A DNA stretch of 64,000 nt from Mycolicibacter nonchromogenicus. Lineage in GTDB: Bacteria > Actinomycetota > Actinomycetes > Mycobacteriales > Mycobacteriaceae. Location: NCBI RefSeq assembly GCF_002101775.1, contig NZ_LQPI01000063.1:1-64000 (forward strand), written 5' to 3'. Each line of letters begins with the position of its first letter. The first letter of the stretch is position 1. Positions 1 through 8,131 of this stretch are shown here, one piece after another. The position numbers and the translations under genes are program-made. Below the pieces are notes generated by a model, which did no database searches, was not told the origin of the DNA, and saw nothing but the letters and a program-made list of their open reading frames with translations.

Positions 1-179
1 CCCGCGGGCGGAGGCGGCGGGAAGCCCGGGGGCGGGTACCCAGGTGCCGGCGGGTAGCCCTCGGAGCCCGGCGGGTAGGGCCAGCCGCCCTGCTCAGGCG
101 CACGTGCACCCGGGTCGGCCCAGGGCTGGTCGGCATTGCCTCGTGGATTCTCGCCAGAATCCCCGCCGTGAGCTGTCAT
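1..179 (-). CDS. Proline-rich membrane protein, N-terminal fragment (Rv1233c-like)
   Basis: The gene starts at the ATG complement of 177-179 and runs off the left edge, so only about 59 residues are visible. The visible part begins MTAHGGDSGENPRG and continues into a Pro/Gly/Tyr-rich stretch with PPGSEGYPP, PAPGYPPPG and a poly-proline run. Cytoplasmic proline-rich tails like this are common at the N-terminus of small actinobacterial membrane proteins. Its divergent position next to a YflT-like membrane gene and lpqY matches Rv1233c of M. tuberculosis, which is the basis of the name. Function is unknown and the membrane part lies outside the window. Confidence 0.6.
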   Translation of the reverse strand, partial: MTAHGGDSGENPRGNADQPWADPGARAPEQGGWPYPPGSEGYPPAPGYPPPGFPPPPPA

Positions 180-258
180 GCTGTTCAACCTAGCCGATGC
201 GCCGCGGCCGGCTTTGTCGTCCGACAGCCGCTTCCGGGAGCGAGGAGAGAGAAATCCC

Positions 259-786
259 ATGACCAGCCCCTTCCAGCCAGGACAGACTCCGGATCCCCTC
301 GGCGCGGCAGGTGCGCCGGGGCGTCGTGACGTGGGACGGCTGCCGACCCCGCCGAAGGGCTGGCCGATCGGGTCATACCCCACCTACGCCGAAGCGCAGC
401 GCGCGGTGGACTACCTGTCAGACCAGCAGTTCCCGGTGCATCAGGTGACGATCGTCGGTGTCGACCTGATGCAGGTCGAGCGGGTCACCGGCCGGCTCAC
501 CTGGCCCAAAGTGCTGGGCGGCGGCGTGCTGAGCGGCGCCTGGCTGGGCCTGTTCATCGGCTTGGTGCTGGGACTCTTCAGCGAGAACCCGATGCAGGCG
601 CTGGTGACCGGCCTGGTCGCCGGGGTGTTCTTCGGCCTGATCACCTCGTCGGTCCCCTATGCGATGGCCCGCGGTACAAGGGATTTCAGTTCGACCATGC
701 AGCTGGTGGCGGGCCGCTACGACGTACTGTGCGACCCGCAGAGCGCCGAGCAGGGCCGGGATCTGTTGGCCAAGCTGACGCTCTGA
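259..786 (+). CDS. Membrane protein, general-stress 17M/YflT-like (Rv1234-like)
   Basis: A 175-residue protein. The ATG at 259 is preferred over the upstream in-frame ATG at 178 because a GGAGAGAG ribosome site sits just before it and the intervening residues look non-coding. After a Pro/Gly-rich head (about 1-30) comes a segment with PIGSYPTYAEAQRAVDYLSD, the alpha/beta motif of the general stress protein 17M family, then two hydrophobic segments (about 93-112 and 117-137) rich in Gly and Val. It ends 73 bp before lpqY. Position matches Rv1234. The role is unknown; possible association with the trehalose importer is inferred only from adjacency. Confidence 0.75.
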   Translation: MTSPFQPGQTPDPLGAAGAPGRRDVGRLPTPPKGWPIGSYPTYAEAQRAVDYLSDQQFPVHQVTIVGVDLMQVERVTGRLTWPKVLGGGVLSGAWLGLFIGLVLGLFSENPMQALVTGLVAGVFFGLITSSVPYAMARGTRDFSSTMQLVAGRYDVLCDPQSAEQGRDLLAKLTL

Positions 787-859
787 CTCGGCGTTGTTGC
801 GCAGCGCGGTCTGGCGGCCTTACCGTCGTGGCACGAAACGGCAAGGGGAGGCGGGTGGC

Positions 860-2281
860 GTGGCGAGTCGGCGCGGTCGCGTACGGCGGCTGGGCGCGGC
901 TGCGCTGACAGCACTGACCGTCGGGTCGCTGGGATCGGCCTGCGGGTCATCCGGACCGACTGACGGTATCCCCGTGATCAGCGTCTATACCCCGGCTAAC
1001 GACACTGCGACGTTCCGGGTGATCGCAGAACGCTGCACGCAACAGGCCGGTGGCCGTTACCGGGTGCAGCAGTTCAGCCTGCCGCGTGCCGCCGACGATC
1101 AGCGCCTGCAACTGGCCCGTCGACTCACCGGGAACGACCGCACCCTGGACATCATGGGTCTGGATGTGGTGTGGACCGCGGAGTTCGCGGAGGCCGGCTG
1201 GGCGTTGCCCCTGTCTGACGACCCGGCCGGGCGGGCCGAGGCCGACGCCGTCGACGACACGCTGCCGGGCCCGCTCGCGACCGGCCGCTGGCACGATCGG
1301 CTCTATGCCGCACCGATTGTCACCAACACCCAATTGCTCTGGTACCGGCCGGATCTGATGAAGTCCGCGCCGTCCACGTGGGATCAGATGATCGCCGAGG
1401 CGGCACGCCTGCACAGCGCCGGTCAGCCCAGCTGGATTGCGGTGCAGGCCAAGCAGTACGAGGGCTTGGTGGTGTGGTTCAACACACTGCTGGAAAGCGC
1501 AGGTGGGCGGGTGCTCGGCGATGACGGCAAGACCGTCACCCTCACCGACACCGCCGAACATCGAGCCGCCACCGTCGCCGCGCTGCGGATCATGAAGGCG
1601 GTGGCGACCGCTCCGGGGGCCGACCCGTCGATCACCCAGACCGACGAGGGCACCGCCCGACTCGCGTTCGAGCAGGGCAAGGCGGCACTGGAGGTCAACT
1701 GGCCCTTCGTGCTGCCGTCCATGTTGGAGAACGCGGTCAAGGGCGGGGTCGGCTTCCTTCCCCTGCAAGGGCGTTCGGATCTGGCCGGCAGCATCGACGG
1801 CATCGGCTCCTTTGCGCCCAGCGATGAGCAGTACCGCATCGCCTATGAGGCCAGCCGCAGCGTGCTCGGGTACGCGCCGTATCCGGCGGTGGTGCCGGGG
1901 CATGCGGCCAAGGTGACCCTCGGTGGACTGAACCTGGCGGTGGCCAGGACAACCCGGCATCGTGCCGAGGCGTTCGAGGCGGTGCGTTGTCTGCGAAGCG
2001 CGGCGAATCAGAAGTTTCTGGCGATCGAGGGTGGTCTGCCCGCGGTGCGTGCCTCGGTGTACGCCGACCCGCAATTCCAGGAGAAATACCCGCAGCACAA
2101 CGTGATCCGTCAGCAACTCATCGACGCCGCGGTACGGCCGGTGACCCCGGTCTATCAGGCGGTGTCGACCCGGATATCGGCGACATTGGCGCCGATCAGC
2201 GCCATCGACCCGGAACGCACCGCCGATGAGCTCACAGCGCAGGTGCAAAAGGCCATCGACGGCAAGGGACTGATCCCGTGA
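860..2281 (+). CDS. lpqY: Trehalose-binding lipoprotein LpqY
   Basis: This is the extracytoplasmic solute-binding protein of the LpqY-SugABC ABC importer, which recycles trehalose released during mycolic acid transfer. The GTG at 860 is chosen because AAGGGGAGG lies just upstream and it leaves a proper lipoprotein signal: basic VASRRGRVRR, a hydrophobic stretch and lipobox LGSAC with the acylated Cys at residue 28. An in-frame TTG at 794 would add 22 unlikely residues. The mature protein (total 473 residues) has the extracellular binding-protein family 1 fold, for example ALEVNWPFVLPS in the C-terminal half. The stop overlaps the sugA start by 4 bp, indicating translational coupling. Confidence 0.95.
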   Translation: MASRRGRVRRLGAAALTALTVGSLGSACGSSGPTDGIPVISVYTPANDTATFRVIAERCTQQAGGRYRVQQFSLPRAADDQRLQLARRLTGNDRTLDIMGLDVVWTAEFAEAGWALPLSDDPAGRAEADAVDDTLPGPLATGRWHDRLYAAPIVTNTQLLWYRPDLMKSAPSTWDQMIAEAARLHSAGQPSWIAVQAKQYEGLVVWFNTLLESAGGRVLGDDGKTVTLTDTAEHRAATVAALRIMKAVATAPGADPSITQTDEGTARLAFEQGKAALEVNWPFVLPSMLENAVKGGVGFLPLQGRSDLAGSIDGIGSFAPSDEQYRIAYEASRSVLGYAPYPAVVPGHAAKVTLGGLNLAVARTTRHRAEAFEAVRCLRSAANQKFLAIEGGLPAVRASVYADPQFQEKYPQHNVIRQQLIDAAVRPVTPVYQAVSTRISATLAPISAIDPERTADELTAQVQKAIDGKGLIP

Positions 2282-3159
2282 GCCGCGCCGACGACGTCCG
2301 TTCACAGCGCCGGCTCGCGGTGGCTCTCGTCGCGCCGGCGGTGATCCTGATGCTGGCCGTGACGGCTTATCCGATCGGCTACGCGATCTGGCTGAGCCTG
2401 TTGCGCTACAACCTGGCCACCCCGGAGGACACCGCGTTCGTCGGGCTGGCCAATTATCAGACCACCCTGACCGACTCCTATTGGTGGACCGCGTTCGCGG
2501 TGACACTGGGTATCACCGTGGTCTCGGTGGTCTTCGAGTTCGTCTTCGGCCTGGCCTTGGCACTGGTGATGCACCGCAGCCTGTTCGCCAAGGGCATGGT
2601 GCGCACGGCGGTGCTGGTGCCCTACGGGATCGTCACCGTCGCGGCCGCCTACAGCTGGTATTACGCCTGGACTCCGGGAACCGGCTACCTGGCCAATCTG
2701 CTGCCGACCGGCAGTGCGCCGCTGACCCAGCAGCTCCCGTCGCTGGGCATCGTGGTGCTGGCCGAGGTGTGGAAGACGACGCCGTTCATGGCGTTGCTGC
2801 TGCTGGCCGGGTTGGCGCTGGTGCCCGACGAACTGCTCAAGGCCGCCCAGATGGACGGTGCCGGTGCCTGGCGCCGGCTGGTCACGGTGATTCTGCCCAT
2901 GATGAAGCCGGCGATCCTGGTGGCATTGCTGTTTCGCACGCTCGACGCGTTTCGGATCTTCGACAACATCTACGTGCTCACCAACGGATCCAACAACACC
3001 GGTTCGGTGTCGATCCTGGGCTACGACAACCTGTTCAAGGGGTTCAACGTGGGGCTGGGCTCGGCGATCTCGGTGTTGATCTTCATCTGCGTGGCGCTGA
3101 TCGCGTGGGTGTTCGTCAAGGTGTTCGGTGCCGCGGCACCGGGATCGAGTCAGAAATGA
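2278..3159 (+). CDS. sugA: Trehalose ABC importer permease SugA
   Basis: A 293-residue inner-membrane permease of the MalF type with about six transmembrane helices, the first at residues 14-34. The cytoplasmic EAA loop that docks on SugC is visible as PDELLKAAQMDGAGAWRR followed by LPMMKPA near residues 182-210. It starts at GTG inside the lpqY stop and ends overlapping the sugB start by 4 bp, so lpqY-sugA-sugB are one translationally coupled run. With SugB it forms the membrane channel of the trehalose importer. Confidence 0.95.
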   Translation: MSRADDVRSQRRLAVALVAPAVILMLAVTAYPIGYAIWLSLLRYNLATPEDTAFVGLANYQTTLTDSYWWTAFAVTLGITVVSVVFEFVFGLALALVMHRSLFAKGMVRTAVLVPYGIVTVAAAYSWYYAWTPGTGYLANLLPTGSAPLTQQLPSLGIVVLAEVWKTTPFMALLLLAGLALVPDELLKAAQMDGAGAWRRLVTVILPMMKPAILVALLFRTLDAFRIFDNIYVLTNGSNNTGSVSILGYDNLFKGFNVGLGSAISVLIFICVALIAWVFVKVFGAAAPGSSQK

Positions 3160-3983
3160 CCGAGCTTCGCCGCCGCACCGCGTGGCTGATCATCGACTTG
3201 GCCGTCGTGCTCTACGCGCTGGTCCCGGTGCTGTGGATCTTCTCGCTATCACTCAAGCCCACCTCAACGGTCAAGGACGGCAAGTTGATTCCGTCCACGG
3301 TGACCCTGGACAACTATCGCGGCATCTTCGCCGGTGACGTCTTCGGCTCGGCGCTGATCAACTCGGTGGGCATCGGCCTGATCACCACGGTGATCGCGGT
3401 GGTGATCGGCGCAATGGCCGCCTATGCGGTGGCTCGCCTGGACTTCCCCGGTAAGCGACTACTGGTCGGGGCGGCCCTGCTGATCGCGATGTTTCCCCAG
3501 ATATCGTTGGTGACGCCGATTTTCAACATCGAGCGGGCAACCGGGCTGTTCGACACCTGGCTGGGGCTGATCATCCCCTACATCACCTTCGCGCTGCCGT
3601 TGGCGATCTACACCCTCTCGGCGTTCTTCCAGGAGATCCCGTGGGATTTGGAGAAGGCCGCCAAGATGGACGGCGCCACCCCAGGCCAGGCGTTCCGCAA
3701 GGTGATTGCGCCGCTGGCGGCGCCGGGCATCGTCACCGCGGCGATTCTGGTGTTCATCTTCGCCTGGAACGACCTGTTGTTGGCCTTGTCGCTGACGGCG
3801 ACCAAGGCCTCGGTCACCGCGCCGGTGGCGATCGCCAACTTCACCGGCAGTTCGCAATTCGAGGAGCCGACCGGATCCATCGCGGCGGGCGCAATGGTGA
3901 TCACCGTGCCGATCATCGTCTTTGTTCTAATCTTCCAACGACGGATCGTGGCGGGATTGACCTCCGGCGCGGTGAAGGGATAG
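3156..3983 (+). CDS. sugB: Trehalose ABC importer permease SugB
   Basis: A 275-residue MalG-type permease starting at the ATG that overlaps the sugA stop. It has a first hydrophobic helix near residues 9-29 (WLIIDLAVVLYALVPVLWIF), about six helices in all, and an EAA loop reading PWDLEKAAKMDGATPGQAFR before the last helices. It partners SugA in the trehalose channel. Four bases separate its stop from the sugC ATG. Length agrees with the family. Confidence 0.95.
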   Translation: MTELRRRTAWLIIDLAVVLYALVPVLWIFSLSLKPTSTVKDGKLIPSTVTLDNYRGIFAGDVFGSALINSVGIGLITTVIAVVIGAMAAYAVARLDFPGKRLLVGAALLIAMFPQISLVTPIFNIERATGLFDTWLGLIIPYITFALPLAIYTLSAFFQEIPWDLEKAAKMDGATPGQAFRKVIAPLAAPGIVTAAILVFIFAWNDLLLALSLTATKASVTAPVAIANFTGSSQFEEPTGSIAAGAMVITVPIIVFVLIFQRRIVAGLTSGAVKG

Positions 3984-3987
3984 GCCG

Positions 3988-5133
3988 ATGGCAGAGATCG
4001 AACTCCTCCACATCACCAAGAGCTACCCCGATGGCGCGGTGGCGGTCAACGATCTGTCGCTGAGCATCGCCGACGGCGAATTCATCATTCTGGTGGGGCC
4101 CTCGGGCTGCGGAAAGTCCACCACGCTGAACATGATCGCGGGCCTGGAGGAGATCACGTCGGGGGAGTTGCGCATCGGCGGTGAACGCGTCAACGAACGC
4201 GCACCCAAGGACCGCGACATCGCGATGGTGTTCCAGTCCTACGCGCTCTACCCCCACATGACGGTGCGGGGCAACATCGCGTTCCCGCTGACCCTGGCCA
4301 AGATGAACAAGCAGCAGATCGCCGAGAAGGTGGCCGAGGTCGCCAAGATTCTCGATCTGACCGAGCTGCTGGATCGCAAGCCGTCGCAGCTCTCCGGCGG
4401 CCAGCGGCAGCGGGTCGCGATGGGCCGGGCGATTGTCCGGCACCCCAAGGCATTTCTGATGGACGAGCCGCTGTCGAACCTCGACGCCAAGCTGCGGGTG
4501 CAGATGCGCACGGAGATCGCCCGGCTACAGCGCAGGCTGGGCACCACCACCGTCTACGTCACCCACGATCAGACCGAGGCGATGACGCTTGGGGACCGGG
4601 TGGTGGTGATGCACGGCGGCATCGCCCAGCAGGTGGGCACACCCGATGAGCTCTACGAACGGCCCGCCAACCTTTTCGTCGCCGGTTTCGTCGGCTCCCC
4701 GGCGATGAACTTCTTCCCGGGGACGCTGACCGCCACCGGAGCCCGCCTGCCCATCGGTGAGGTACCACTCGACGCCGCGACGCGTGAGTCGATCAGCAGG
4801 CATCCCGCACCGGCCGGCGGCGACGTGGTCATCGGGGTACGTCCGGAGCATCTCGGCGATGCCGCGCTGCTCGACGACGCACGGCGGGATCGCGTGGTGA
4901 GATTCGCCGCTCGCGTCGACCTCGTCGAATCGCTGGGCGCCGACAAGTACCTGTATTTCACTCCGAACGAATCCGGTGACGCGCCGGCGGAGAACGATCT
5001 GGTGGCCAGGGTTCCCGCCGCGTCGAAGGCAGCCGGCGGGCAGCCGATCGAGCTGGCGCTGGACCCCGACAGGGTGGTCGTGTTCGACGCCAAGACCGGG
5101 GTGAACCTCAGCGTCGCCCCGGCTGGACGGTGA
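3988..5133 (+). CDS. sugC: Trehalose ABC importer ATPase SugC
   Basis: A 381-residue MalK/UgpC-type ATPase. Walker A GPSGCGKST is at residues 37-45, the signature LSGGQRQR at about 135-142, and Walker B FLMDEPLSNLDAK follows, with the switch histidine in YVTHDQTEA. The C-terminal 140 residues form the regulatory OB-fold region of MalK-type subunits (VIGVRPEHL). It energises SugAB at the cytoplasmic face. A further gene follows after 7 bp on the same strand, so the operon extends beyond sugC here. Confidence 0.96.
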   Translation: MAEIELLHITKSYPDGAVAVNDLSLSIADGEFIILVGPSGCGKSTTLNMIAGLEEITSGELRIGGERVNERAPKDRDIAMVFQSYALYPHMTVRGNIAFPLTLAKMNKQQIAEKVAEVAKILDLTELLDRKPSQLSGGQRQRVAMGRAIVRHPKAFLMDEPLSNLDAKLRVQMRTEIARLQRRLGTTTVYVTHDQTEAMTLGDRVVVMHGGIAQQVGTPDELYERPANLFVAGFVGSPAMNFFPGTLTATGARLPIGEVPLDAATRESISRHPAPAGGDVVIGVRPEHLGDAALLDDARRDRVVRFAARVDLVESLGADKYLYFTPNESGDAPAENDLVARVPAASKAAGGQPIELALDPDRVVVFDAKTGVNLSVAPAGR

Positions 5134-5140
5134 GCTGCCG

Positions 5141-5743
5141 GTGAGTGCGGAGCTGGACCGGGTGCGCGCGCATGTCCGTGGGCACTTCGCGGACGTCGCC
5201 GCCGAGCCCGACACGGCGCGGGTGACCTTTCTGGGTGTCGAGCCCATCGAGGTGCTGCGCTTTGGACCCGGACCCGACCGGATGGTGCATTACGTGTCGG
5301 CGGGTTGCTCGCGCCATCCCATGGGTGACCCCGGCCAGCTGCTCTCTGACCCGGTGCACGGCCCCCGGGCCGAGATCGTGGTGAGCCTGCGTTCCTCGGG
5401 TGCTGACACCGGGCTGGCCCGCAGCCTCGCCGCCATAGCCGCGGCGCCGGTGGTCGAGGGAGTGGTGCTGGCGCCTGATGGCCTGATCGACCTCGGTGGA
5501 CCGCTGTGGACCGGGCCGTCGGGACCGGTGCCTTTCACCGCGGTCCTGCTGGGCGACAGTGATATCGCAGAGCTGCCGCTGACCCCGCCGCGCGAGCCGG
5601 TGCGGTTCTTGTCGGCCACCCCGATCACCGCGACCGAGGCGGCGTGGGTGCGGCTCAAGGGCGCCGAGGCGCTGCGCGAAGCCTGGCGCTCTGACGGTGT
5701 GGACGTCTTCGACCCGAATCGTCCCGCCTCCCAACCGCAGTAG
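5141..5743 (+). CDS. Suppressor-of-fused (SUFU) domain protein at the end of the sug operon
   Basis: A 200-residue soluble protein beginning at a GTG 7 bp after sugC. The whole length resembles bacterial SUFU-domain proteins: an early beta region with VEVLRFGPGP-like residues, PRAEIVVSLR in the middle, PFTAVLLGDS, then the typical late motif FLSATPITATEAAWVRLKGA and a terminal segment ending VDVFDPNR. Bacterial SUFU domains are thought to be protein-binding modules, some linked to immunity against polymorphic toxins; no biochemical role is established here. There is no signal peptide. Spacing says it is co-transcribed with lpqY-sugABC; M. tuberculosis, as I recall it, has corA directly after sugC. 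Confidence 0.8.
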   Translation: MSAELDRVRAHVRGHFADVAAEPDTARVTFLGVEPIEVLRFGPGPDRMVHYVSAGCSRHPMGDPGQLLSDPVHGPRAEIVVSLRSSGADTGLARSLAAIAAAPVVEGVVLAPDGLIDLGGPLWTGPSGPVPFTAVLLGDSDIAELPLTPPREPVRFLSATPITATEAAWVRLKGAEALREAWRSDGVDVFDPNRPASQPQ

Positions 5744-5746
5744 GCC

Positions 5747-5789
5747 TTTGGCGCGGGGTCCCCTTTGCCGCGGGGTCCCCCTTGGCGCG
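5747..5789. repeat. 17-bp tandem repeat, about 2.5 copies
   Basis: Immediately after the SUFU stop codon the unit TTTGGCGCGGGGTCCCC (5747-5763) is repeated as TTTGCCGCGGGGTCCCC (5764-5780) and then partly as CTTGGCGCG. Only one base differs between the two full copies. Each unit contains the small palindrome GGGGTCCCC. The array lies between two convergent genes and directly abuts the palindromic element at 5787. Confidence 0.8.
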
Positions 5790-5846
5790 AGTGTGCGTGT
5801 TTGCCCGCCGACACGCCGTTTCGGCCGTGCAACCGTGCACGCTCGC
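5787..5846. repeat. Dispersed intergenic palindromic element, family 1, copy A
   Basis: The 60-bp segment has imperfect inverted ends, GCGAGTGTGCGTG (5787-5799) against CGTGCACGCTCGC (5834-5846), matching at 10 of 13 positions, with CGACACGCCG inside. Related segments occur in reverse orientation at 11086-11144 and, partially, at 53232-53269. It lies between the convergent SUFU and corA genes. It may act as a bidirectional transcription end or be a non-autonomous repeat; neither is proven. Confidence 0.6.
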
Positions 5847-5863
5847 AGCCGGCGACGGTGCGC

Positions 5864-6898
5864 TCAGAGCCAGCCGTTGCGGCGAAACGCGCGGTAGAGC
5901 AGCGCGGAGATCACGCCCATGCCCGCGATCACCAACGGGTAGCTGAACACCCAGTGCAGGGCCGGCATGTAGTCGAAGTTCATGCCGTAGATGCCGGCGA
6001 TCATGGTCGGGACGGCGACGATGCCCGCCCAGGCCGACATCTTGCGCATGTCGGTGTTCTGCTGCATACCCACCCGCGCCAGCGCGGCCTGCACCAGCGA
6101 GCTGAGCAGTTCGTCATACCCGGCGATCTGCTCAGCCGCGCGGGTCTGGTGGTCGGCGACGTCGCGCAGGTAACGCCGGAGCTCCTTGGAGATGAGGTCC
6201 CGGTGATCGGTCTGCATGCGGTCAAACGGCACCGAAAGCGGGGCGACCGCACGCCGCAGCTCGACGACCTCGCGTTTGAGCTGGTAGATCGGTTCGACGT
6301 CGGTGCGGGTGCCGGGCGCGAACGCCGCCTCCTCGATGACGTCGATATCGCTTTCCATGAGGTTGGTGACCTCGACGTAGCGGTCCACCACGTAGTCGGC
6401 GATGGCATGCATCACCGCAAAAGGGCCCAGCCGCATCTGTGCGGGATTGGAGTCCAGCCTCTTGCGGACGTCGGCCAGGCCGCTGTGCTCGCCGTGGCGG
6501 ACGGTGACCACGAAGTTCTTGCCGACGAAGATCATGATCTCGCCCGTCTCGACGATCTCGCGCGGCAGCACCGTCGATTCGTGCGGCACGTAGTTCACAG
6601 TCTTGAGCGCCAAGAACAGGGTGTCGTCGTAGCGTTCCAGCTTGGGCCGCTGATGCGCCTGAACAGCGTCTTCGACGGACAGCGGGTGCAGCTGGAAGGT
6701 GGCGGCCACGCCTTGCATCTGGGCCTGGCCGGGCTGGTGAAGTCCCACCCAGACGAATGCCTCCCGGCCATCCGCCTCGATCTCGCGCACCTTGGCCCGC
6801 GCTCCCGCGGGGGTGAAGTCGCCGGGGATCCGCTCGCCGTCCGCATAGACACCGCAGTCGACCAGCACGCGGGGTGTCGGGTCTTGCAACGCCGTCAT
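5864..6898 (-). CDS. corA: Magnesium/cobalt transport protein CorA
   Basis: A 344-residue CorA-family divalent cation channel. The ATG at 6898 is preferred because GGGAGAG precedes it; the longer frame from 6931 has no such site. A large soluble cytoplasmic domain (about 1-285) with long helices is followed by two C-terminal membrane helices. The diagnostic YGMN motif that forms the pore entry is at residues 304-307, followed by FDYMP and a basic terminus RAFRRNGWL. Convergent with the sug operon and divergent from mdh. Corresponds to Rv1239c by position. Confidence 0.95.
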   Translation of the reverse strand: MTALQDPTPRVLVDCGVYADGERIPGDFTPAGARAKVREIEADGREAFVWVGLHQPGQAQMQGVAATFQLHPLSVEDAVQAHQRPKLERYDDTLFLALKTVNYVPHESTVLPREIVETGEIMIFVGKNFVVTVRHGEHSGLADVRKRLDSNPAQMRLGPFAVMHAIADYVVDRYVEVTNLMESDIDVIEEAAFAPGTRTDVEPIYQLKREVVELRRAVAPLSVPFDRMQTDHRDLISKELRRYLRDVADHQTRAAEQIAGYDELLSSLVQAALARVGMQQNTDMRKMSAWAGIVAVPTMIAGIYGMNFDYMPALHWVFSYPLVIAGMGVISALLYRAFRRNGWL

Positions 6899-7071
6899 GG
6901 CCGCTCTCCCTCCGGCGCAGGTGCCGGTCAAATGCTACGCGGGTGGCGTCGACGTGCACGGTGAGCGCGATCGGGGGCTGGAGGTCCCGAAGTTTCGGCG
7001 ACGACGCCGGTGCGCTAGTTTCGACCCGGACCAAAAGCAGACCAGCCGAACTCGTTCGAGGAGCACTTGAC

Positions 7072-8061
7072 GTGAGCAATACCCCACTCAAGGTGGCCGT
7101 CACCGGCGCCGCCGGCCAGATCGGCTACAGCCTGTTGTTCCGCTTGGCCAGCGGCTCGTTGCTCGGCCCGGACCGGCCGATCGAACTGCGCCTGCTGGAG
7201 ATCGAGCCCGCCCTCAAGGCGCTCGAGGGTGTCGTCATGGAGCTCGACGACTGCGCGTTCCCGCTGCTGTCGGGTGTGCAGATCGGCTCGGACGCGAACA
7301 AGATCTTCGACGGTGTCAACCTGGCGCTGCTCGTCGGCGCCCGCCCCCGTGGCCCGGGCATGGAGCGCAGCGACCTGCTCGAGGCCAACGGTGCGATCTT
7401 CACCGCGCAGGGCAAGGCGCTGAACGCCGTCGCCGCCGACGACGTGCGCATCGGCGTGACCGGCAACCCGGCCAACACCAACGCGCTGATCGCGCTGAGC
7501 AACGCGCCCGACATCCCCAAGGAGCGGTTCTCCGCGCTGACCCGCCTGGACCACAACCGGGCGATCAGCCAGCTGGCCAAGAAGACCGGCGCCGCCGTCA
7601 CCGACATCAAGAAGGTGACCATCTGGGGCAACCACTCGGCCACCCAGTACCCGGACATCTTCCACGCCGAGGTCGCCGGGCGTAACGCCGCCGAGGTGGT
7701 CAACGACCAGGCTTGGATCGAGAACGACTTCATCCCCACCGTCGCCAAGCGTGGCGCGGCGATCATCGACGCTCGTGGCGCCTCGTCGGCGGCCTCCGCG
7801 GCGTCGGCGACCGTCGATGCCGCCCGCGACTGGCTGCTGGGCAGCCCGGACGGTGACTGGGTGTCGATGGCCGTGGTCTCCGACGGCTCCTACGGTGTGC
7901 CCGAGGGCCTGATCTCGTCGTTCCCGGTCACCACCTCCGGTGGCGACTGGAGCATCGTGCAGGGCCTGGAGATCGACGACTTCTCCCGCAGCCGGATCGA
8001 CGCGTCGACCGCCGAGCTGGCCGAGGAGCGCGAGGCGGTTACTGGTCTGGGCCTGATCTGA
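7072..8061 (+). CDS. mdh: Malate dehydrogenase
   Basis: A 329-residue NAD-dependent malate dehydrogenase of the TCA cycle, interconverting malate and oxaloacetate. The GTG at 7072 follows a GAGGAG site and gives the usual family length. The dinucleotide-binding motif TGAAGQIG is at residues 11-18, substrate-binding Arg residues lie in ARPRGPGMERSD and LTRLDHNR, and the catalytic His is in IWGNHSA near residue 188. The malic enzyme gene follows after 70 bp, so two malate-consuming enzymes are adjacent. Confidence 0.97.
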   Translation: MSNTPLKVAVTGAAGQIGYSLLFRLASGSLLGPDRPIELRLLEIEPALKALEGVVMELDDCAFPLLSGVQIGSDANKIFDGVNLALLVGARPRGPGMERSDLLEANGAIFTAQGKALNAVAADDVRIGVTGNPANTNALIALSNAPDIPKERFSALTRLDHNRAISQLAKKTGAAVTDIKKVTIWGNHSATQYPDIFHAEVAGRNAAEVVNDQAWIENDFIPTVAKRGAAIIDARGASSAASAASATVDAARDWLLGSPDGDWVSMAVVSDGSYGVPEGLISSFPVTTSGGDWSIVQGLEIDDFSRSRIDASTAELAEEREAVTGLGLI

Positions 8062-8131
8062 GCACGGCCGGCGCCCGCGGGCGCTTGCCGTTGCTGGTCG
8101 AGGTATACCAGCGAAGTACCCTGGACAATCG

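Noticed and set aside
947..2506. 519-codon frame antisense to lpqY
   Set aside because: Composition shadow of lpqY; rich in Arg, Gly and His with no family features.
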